From: Kitasatospora sp052076145 | GTDB lineage: Bacteria; Actinomycetota; Actinomycetes; Streptomycetales; Streptomycetaceae | NCBI RefSeq assembly: GCF_052076145.1 | Contig: NZ_CP197246.1 | Span: 4,526,001 to 4,590,000 of the forward strand | DNA: 64,000 bases | Direction: 5' to 3' | In this document: positions 60,249 through 64,000 of the stretch, in pieces | How positions within the stretch are numbered: position 1 is the stretch's first letter | Layout of the letters: the number at the start of each line of letters is the position of its first letter | Position numbers and translations under genes: made by a program | Notes under the pieces: generated by a model | The model's database searches: none | The model's input: the letters and a program-made list of their open reading frames with translations, nothing else | Told to the model about the DNA's origin: nothing

Positions 60249-60992
60249 GTGAACACGCTGTCAGTCGTCATTCCCGCGCTCAACGAGGCATCAAACCTGC
60301 CTGCGGTAATGGAGTCCGTCCCGGTTGCCGAGCTGGCGGAGATGGGCTGGCGGACCGAGGTGGTGGTGGTCGACAACGCGTCGACCGACGGGACCGCCGA
60401 CGTCGCCCGCTCGCTCGGGGCGCGGGTGGTCTCGCAGCCCGACCGCGGCTACGGCAACGCCTACCAGGCAGGGTTCGAGGCGGCGACGGGGGACGTCATA
60501 GCCACCGGCGACGCGGACTGCACCTACCCGTTCGACGCGCTGCCCGAGCTGCTGCGCACCATGGTCGATCGGGACGTGGAGTTCATGACGACCGATCGGC
60601 TGCAGCGCGAGAACCGCGAGGCGATGAAGCCCTCGCACTTCGTGGCCAACCACGCGCTGAGCGCGCTGAGCCGGGTGCTGTTCCGCAACGGGCTGCGTGA
60701 CTCCCAGTCGGGCATGTGGATCTTCCGCCGCTACGTGTGGCACGGGATAGACGTCCGCTCCTCCGGCATGGCCTTCTCGCAGGAGATCAAGAACGCCGCG
60801 ACCCGGGCCGGCTTCCGCTTCCTGGAGGTGCCGATCGAGTACCGGGTGCGCGGCGGCGAGGTGAAGCTGAACGCGCTGCCGGACGGGATGGGCAACCTCC
60901 GCCAGCTCTTCGCGCACCGGCTGCGCCGGGCCGAGGCCGAGGCGGCCGGCATCCCGTCCCAGCGTTCGGCCCAGCGCTACGAGCCGGTGTGA
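60249..60992 (+). CDS. Family 2 glycosyltransferase
   Basis: A 247-residue GT-A transferase, probably polyprenyl-phosphate linked. It has VVIPALNEASNLP, VDNASTDGTADVARSL and ATGDADCTYPFDALP with the acidic metal site. SQSGMWIFRR is typical. GTG 60249 lies after GGGGGGAAC. It overlaps the next gene by 4 nt. Donor sugar is unknown. Confidence 0.88.
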   Translation: MNTLSVVIPALNEASNLPAVMESVPVAELAEMGWRTEVVVVDNASTDGTADVARSLGARVVSQPDRGYGNAYQAGFEAATGDVIATGDADCTYPFDALPELLRTMVDRDVEFMTTDRLQRENREAMKPSHFVANHALSALSRVLFRNGLRDSQSGMWIFRRYVWHGIDVRSSGMAFSQEIKNAATRAGFRFLEVPIEYRVRGGEVKLNALPDGMGNLRQLFAHRLRRAEAEAAGIPSQRSAQRYEPV

Positions 60993-61555
60993 GCCAGGCG
61001 CACGACGAGCCGGAGCAGCAGCCCGGCCCGGACCCTGACACCAACGCAGACCCTGACGCCGAGCCCGAAGCGGAGCCCGAGGAGAAGCCGGCGGCCGCGT
61101 CGCGCAGGCGTCGCCGCCGTCCGAGCGGGCCCCGGCGGGCCGGGACGGCCGTGTTGGCCGTGCTCGCCGCCGTCGGTCTCGGCGCCGCCTGCTGGTCGGT
61201 GCCCGCCGTCCGCACGGAGCTGCGCCAGTCGTTCACCGAACAGGACAAGGTCTACGCCGAGCTCTTCTTCACCACCCTGCCCACCTTCGAGGGCGCGACC
61301 GTCGTCGTCCCGGTCGCGGTGACCGACCACGGTGAGGGCGCCAAGGGCTACCAGCTGGCCGTGACGCTAGAATCGCCCAGCGGCCAGGCCGTCGACAGCA
61401 CCACGGTGAAGATCGCAGCGCGTTACGGAGCCCCGGTGGTGACCGTCGTCAAGCTGCAGGCGAAGTCCGAGGTGGCCATGGTGCGGGTGGCCCTGGTGGG
61501 TCATCCGCAGACCCTGCACTACCGCTTCGGGAAGCAGCTGCTCCCCGACCACTGA
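60989..61555 (+). CDS. Single-pass membrane protein with acidic N-terminus
   Basis: A 188-residue protein of unknown function. Residues 1-38 are acidic and proline rich (DPDTNADPDAEPEAEPEEK), then a basic patch (RRRRRRPSGPRR), one membrane helix (AVLAVLAAVGLGAACW) and an extracellular domain of ~120 residues (YAELFFTTLPTFEGATVVVP). This layout fits a membrane-anchored accessory factor of the surrounding glycosyltransferase locus. It starts at GTG 60989 inside the end of the previous gene. Confidence 0.75.
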   Translation: MSQAHDEPEQQPGPDPDTNADPDAEPEAEPEEKPAAASRRRRRRPSGPRRAGTAVLAVLAAVGLGAACWSVPAVRTELRQSFTEQDKVYAELFFTTLPTFEGATVVVPVAVTDHGEGAKGYQLAVTLESPSGQAVDSTTVKIAARYGAPVVTVVKLQAKSEVAMVRVALVGHPQTLHYRFGKQLLPDH

Positions 61556-61602
61556 GTGCGAAGCACGAACTCCGCCCGAGCCGCCACTGCCCTGGAAGCC
61601 TG

Positions 61603-62712
61603 ATGCGCACCATCCTGCAGGTCACCCCGTACTACCCGCCCCACCTGGGTGGGCTGGAACGTGTGGTCGAACACCTCTCCAGGCAGCTCGGGCAGCGGCA
61701 CGAGGTCCGCGTCGTCACCACAGTGCTGGGCGCCGACGGCGCGCCGCGCCGCGCCGCCGAGGGCCGGGTGACGGTCCGCCGGCACCGCGCGGTCGAGCTG
61801 GCGCACACCGCGATCGCCCCGGGGCTGCCGCTCTCCCTGCTGCGCGCGCCCCGGAAGGCGCTGCTGCACCTGCACTGCGCGCACGCCCTGCTGCCCGAGG
61901 TGGTCGCGCTCGCGGCCTGGGCCCGGCGGCAGCGCTTCGTCCTGCACTTCCACCTGGACGTGGACGCCTCCGGCCCGGTCGGCCGGCTGCTGCCCGCGTA
62001 CAAGAAGCACGTCCTCGGGCGGGTGATGCGCCGGGCAGCGGGTGTGATCGCGCTGACCGAGAGCCAGGCCGCCTTCATCCGGGAGAGCTACCGCGTCCCC
62101 GCCGAGCGGGTCTTCGTGGTGCCCAACGGCGTCGGGGCCGACTACTTCATGCCAGTCCGGGAGCACGCCGACCGGCAGGCCGCTGAGCAGGCGCCGCTCC
62201 GGCTGCTGTTCGTCGGCCGGCTCAGCCCGCAGAAGAACGTCGGCCGCCTGCTGGAGGCCGTGAGCCTGCTGAAGCAGCCCGTCCGGCTGCGCGTCGTCGG
62301 GGACGGCGAGCAGCGCGAGCAGCTCACCGCCCAGGTGGCCCGGCTCGGCCTCACGGACGTCGAGTTCTCCGGCGGCCTGCTGGGGGCCGAGCTGGTCCGG
62401 GCGTACGCCGAGGCCGACGCGTTCGTGCTGCCCTCCGACAAGGAGGGCATGCCGCTGGTCGCACTGGAGGCGATGGCGGCGGCGCTGCCGCTGGTCGCCA
62501 CCGACGTGCCCGGCAACGCCGAGCTGCTCGGCGAGGTGGGGCTGCTCGCCGCGCCCGAGCCCGCCGCGCTGGCCGCCGCGATCGACCGGCTCGCCGCCGA
62601 TCCGGAGCTGCGGCTGCGGCTCGCCCGGCGCAGCGCCGAGGCGGCCCGGGGGTACTCCTGGGAGGCCGTGTCGGAGCTGGTCGAGCTGGTCTACGACGAG
62701 GTCGCCGGATGA
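61603..62712 (+). CDS. Family 4 glycosyltransferase
   Basis: A 369-residue GT-B transferase. The N-terminal domain begins ILQVTPYYPPHLGGLERVV. The C-terminal domain has FVGRLSPQKNVGRLLEA and the donor-binding ExxxxxE segment SDKEGMPLVALEAMAAALP. It overlaps the next gene by 4 nt. Probably adds a sugar to a lipid-linked glycan; specificity is unknown. Confidence 0.92.
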   Translation: MRTILQVTPYYPPHLGGLERVVEHLSRQLGQRHEVRVVTTVLGADGAPRRAAEGRVTVRRHRAVELAHTAIAPGLPLSLLRAPRKALLHLHCAHALLPEVVALAAWARRQRFVLHFHLDVDASGPVGRLLPAYKKHVLGRVMRRAAGVIALTESQAAFIRESYRVPAERVFVVPNGVGADYFMPVREHADRQAAEQAPLRLLFVGRLSPQKNVGRLLEAVSLLKQPVRLRVVGDGEQREQLTAQVARLGLTDVEFSGGLLGAELVRAYAEADAFVLPSDKEGMPLVALEAMAAALPLVATDVPGNAELLGEVGLLAAPEPAALAAAIDRLAADPELRLRLARRSAEAARGYSWEAVSELVELVYDEVAG

Positions 62713-64000
62713 CGCTGCCGATGGCCTTCCGTGGGCGGCTCGCCGTACTGCTGGGCACCGCCCTGGCCGATGTCGTGGTGCTGCTGCCGGGCACGCCCGC
62801 CCTGCCGCTGACGCTGGCCGGGCTGTGGCTGCTCTTCGGCGCGCCGGTCGCGGTCTGGCGCGGGGTCGCCTCCCGGGCGGTCTCCACCCGAGAGGCCGCC
62901 CTGATGCTCGCGGTCGGCCTGGCCGTCGTCACCGACCTGGTGGTCGCGCTCGCGGTGAACACCGTGCTGCCGCTGTTCGGGCAGCACCACCCGCTCAGCA
63001 CCACCAACCTTGCCGGGGCGCTGGCGATGGTGCTGATCGTGGTGGGCGCGTTCGCCCCCGAGGAGCGGCGCCGCAGGCGGCCGCGCGGCGCCCGTCGGCC
63101 GCGCGGGCTGCTCCCGGTCGCCGGTCTCGGCGGGTTGGCCCTGCTGCTCTCGGTGGCCGGGCCGATCCGGCTCAACAACGGGCTGAGCGGGACGGTCAGC
63201 ACGGTGGCGCTGGTCACCGTCGCGGCGCTGCTGGTGCTGCTGGTGCTGCGCCGTCGCAGCTACGGCACCCCGGTGCTGGAGGGCGGGCTGTACGTCGCGG
63301 CCGTCTCGCTGCTGATGCTGAACTCGCTGCGCGGCTGGACGATCGCCGGGCACGACATCCAGCGCGAGTACGAGTACTTCCGGCTGACGCTCGGCGGCTC
63401 GCTCTGGAACGTCGAGCTCTACCCGGACGCGTACAACGCCTGTCTGAGCATCACCATCCTGCCGGTGACGATCGTCCGGCTCACGGCCATCCCCGACATC
63501 TACGTCTTCAAGGTCGTGCTGCCGCTGCTGTTCGCGCTCTGCCCGGTGCTGGTGCACCGGTCCGTCCGCAACGTCGCCTCGCAGCCGGTGGCGCTGCTGT
63601 CGGCGGTCTTCTTCATGGCCTTCCCGACCTTCCTCACCGACATGACCTTCCTCGGGCGGCAGGAGATCGCCTTCCTGCTGGTCGGCTGCGCCATGGTGGT
63701 GCTGACCGACTCGCGCCGGCCGGTGCTGCACCGCCGGCTGATGGTCGCGGTGCTGCTGGTCGGCTGCGTGCTCTCGCACTACTCGACCACCTACGTCGTG
63801 GTGGCGACCCTCGGCATCGCGTACGTGACGGACCTGCTCTGGCGGTTCGCCGCCCGGCGGGCGCACCGGCGGCCGCGCCGCAAGGGCCTGCACCACCCGA
63901 CGCGGGGCTTCGTGACCTGGTGGATGGTGCTCTTCCCGGCCGTGCTGGCGCTGGTCTGGGCCGGGCCGGTCACGCACACCAGCGTGCAGCTGCAGAGCAC
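62709..64000 (+). CDS. Large polytopic membrane protein, DUF2206-like, truncated by window end
   Basis: An open frame of at least 430 residues from ATG 62709 to the end of the window. It has at least ten hydrophobic helices. The motif GHDIQREYEYFRLTLGG, followed by ELYPDAYNACLSITILPV, is characteristic of DUF2206 membrane proteins, which resemble GT-C-type glycosyltransferases or polymerases. It overlaps the GT4 gene by 4 nt (ATGA). A role as membrane sugar transferase or polymerase of the locus is inference. Confidence 0.8.
   Translation, partial: MTLPMAFRGRLAVLLGTALADVVVLLPGTPALPLTLAGLWLLFGAPVAVWRGVASRAVSTREAALMLAVGLAVVTDLVVALAVNTVLPLFGQHHPLSTTNLAGALAMVLIVVGAFAPEERRRRRPRGARRPRGLLPVAGLGGLALLLSVAGPIRLNNGLSGTVSTVALVTVAALLVLLVLRRRSYGTPVLEGGLYVAAVSLLMLNSLRGWTIAGHDIQREYEYFRLTLGGSLWNVELYPDAYNACLSITILPVTIVRLTAIPDIYVFKVVLPLLFALCPVLVHRSVRNVASQPVALLSAVFFMAFPTFLTDMTFLGRQEIAFLLVGCAMVVLTDSRRPVLHRRLMVAVLLVGCVLSHYSTTYVVVATLGIAYVTDLLWRFAARRAHRRPRRKGLHHPTRGFVTWWMVLFPAVLALVWAGPVTHTSVQLQS

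Overview
The window is chromosomal DNA from a high-GC actinomycete of the family Streptomycetaceae. The RNA polymerase subunits, ribosomal proteins and EF-Tu read like Streptomyces or Kitasatospora proteins. Third codon positions are strongly G/C, many genes start with GTG, and rpoA directly follows rpsK without rpsD. The choice between the two genera is inference.

Layout. 1-8.4 kb: the 3' end of rplL, a terminator, then rpoB and rpoC with their own promoter and a roughly 200-nt leader, closed by a terminator and an initiator tRNA gene. 8.7-26.1 kb: an accessory block between rpoC and the str operon. It holds a DUF4097 lipoprotein with a two-component system, a WGR/beta-propeller protein, a helicase-domain protein, a sirtuin, a cytochrome P450, two tandem secreted serine proteases, an ADP-ribosylglycohydrolase, a small lipoprotein, a DUF2786 protein, an ABC exporter and a DUF1707 membrane protein. 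26.2-30.9 kb: the str operon (rpsL, rpsG, fusA, tuf) with a strong promoter, ended by a hairpin with a perfect 29-bp stem. 31.1-40.0 kb: a cell-surface glycan block. It has all four dTDP-L-rhamnose genes (rmlC and rmlA divergent from rmlB and rmlD), a DUF2304 protein, two family 2 glycosyltransferases, a flippase-like protein, an acyltransferase and a methyltransferase, followed by a decayed gene. 40.5-57.9 kb: the S10, spc and alpha ribosomal operons with secY, adk, map, mscL, infA, rpmJ, rpoA and rplQ, then truA. 59-64 kb: a LamG-like membrane protein and a second glycan block (two glycosyltransferases, a membrane-anchored protein and the start of a large DUF2206 membrane protein that runs off the end).

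How it works together. Most of the window is the transcription and translation core. The two glycan blocks would supply dTDP-rhamnose, transfer sugars and export or anchor a surface polymer. The most interesting unexplained signals are RNA-level: (1) a 28-nt block (26 of 28 identical) containing the same hairpin in the leaders of both the str and S10 operons; (2) an intrinsic-terminator-like hairpin inside the S10 leader; (3) a densely folded rpsN-rpsH spacer with a predicted three-way junction and mutually exclusive pairings; (4) a three-hairpin leader before rpsM in an operon that lacks rpsD. All were found by reading base complementarity by eye, with no folding software or database search.
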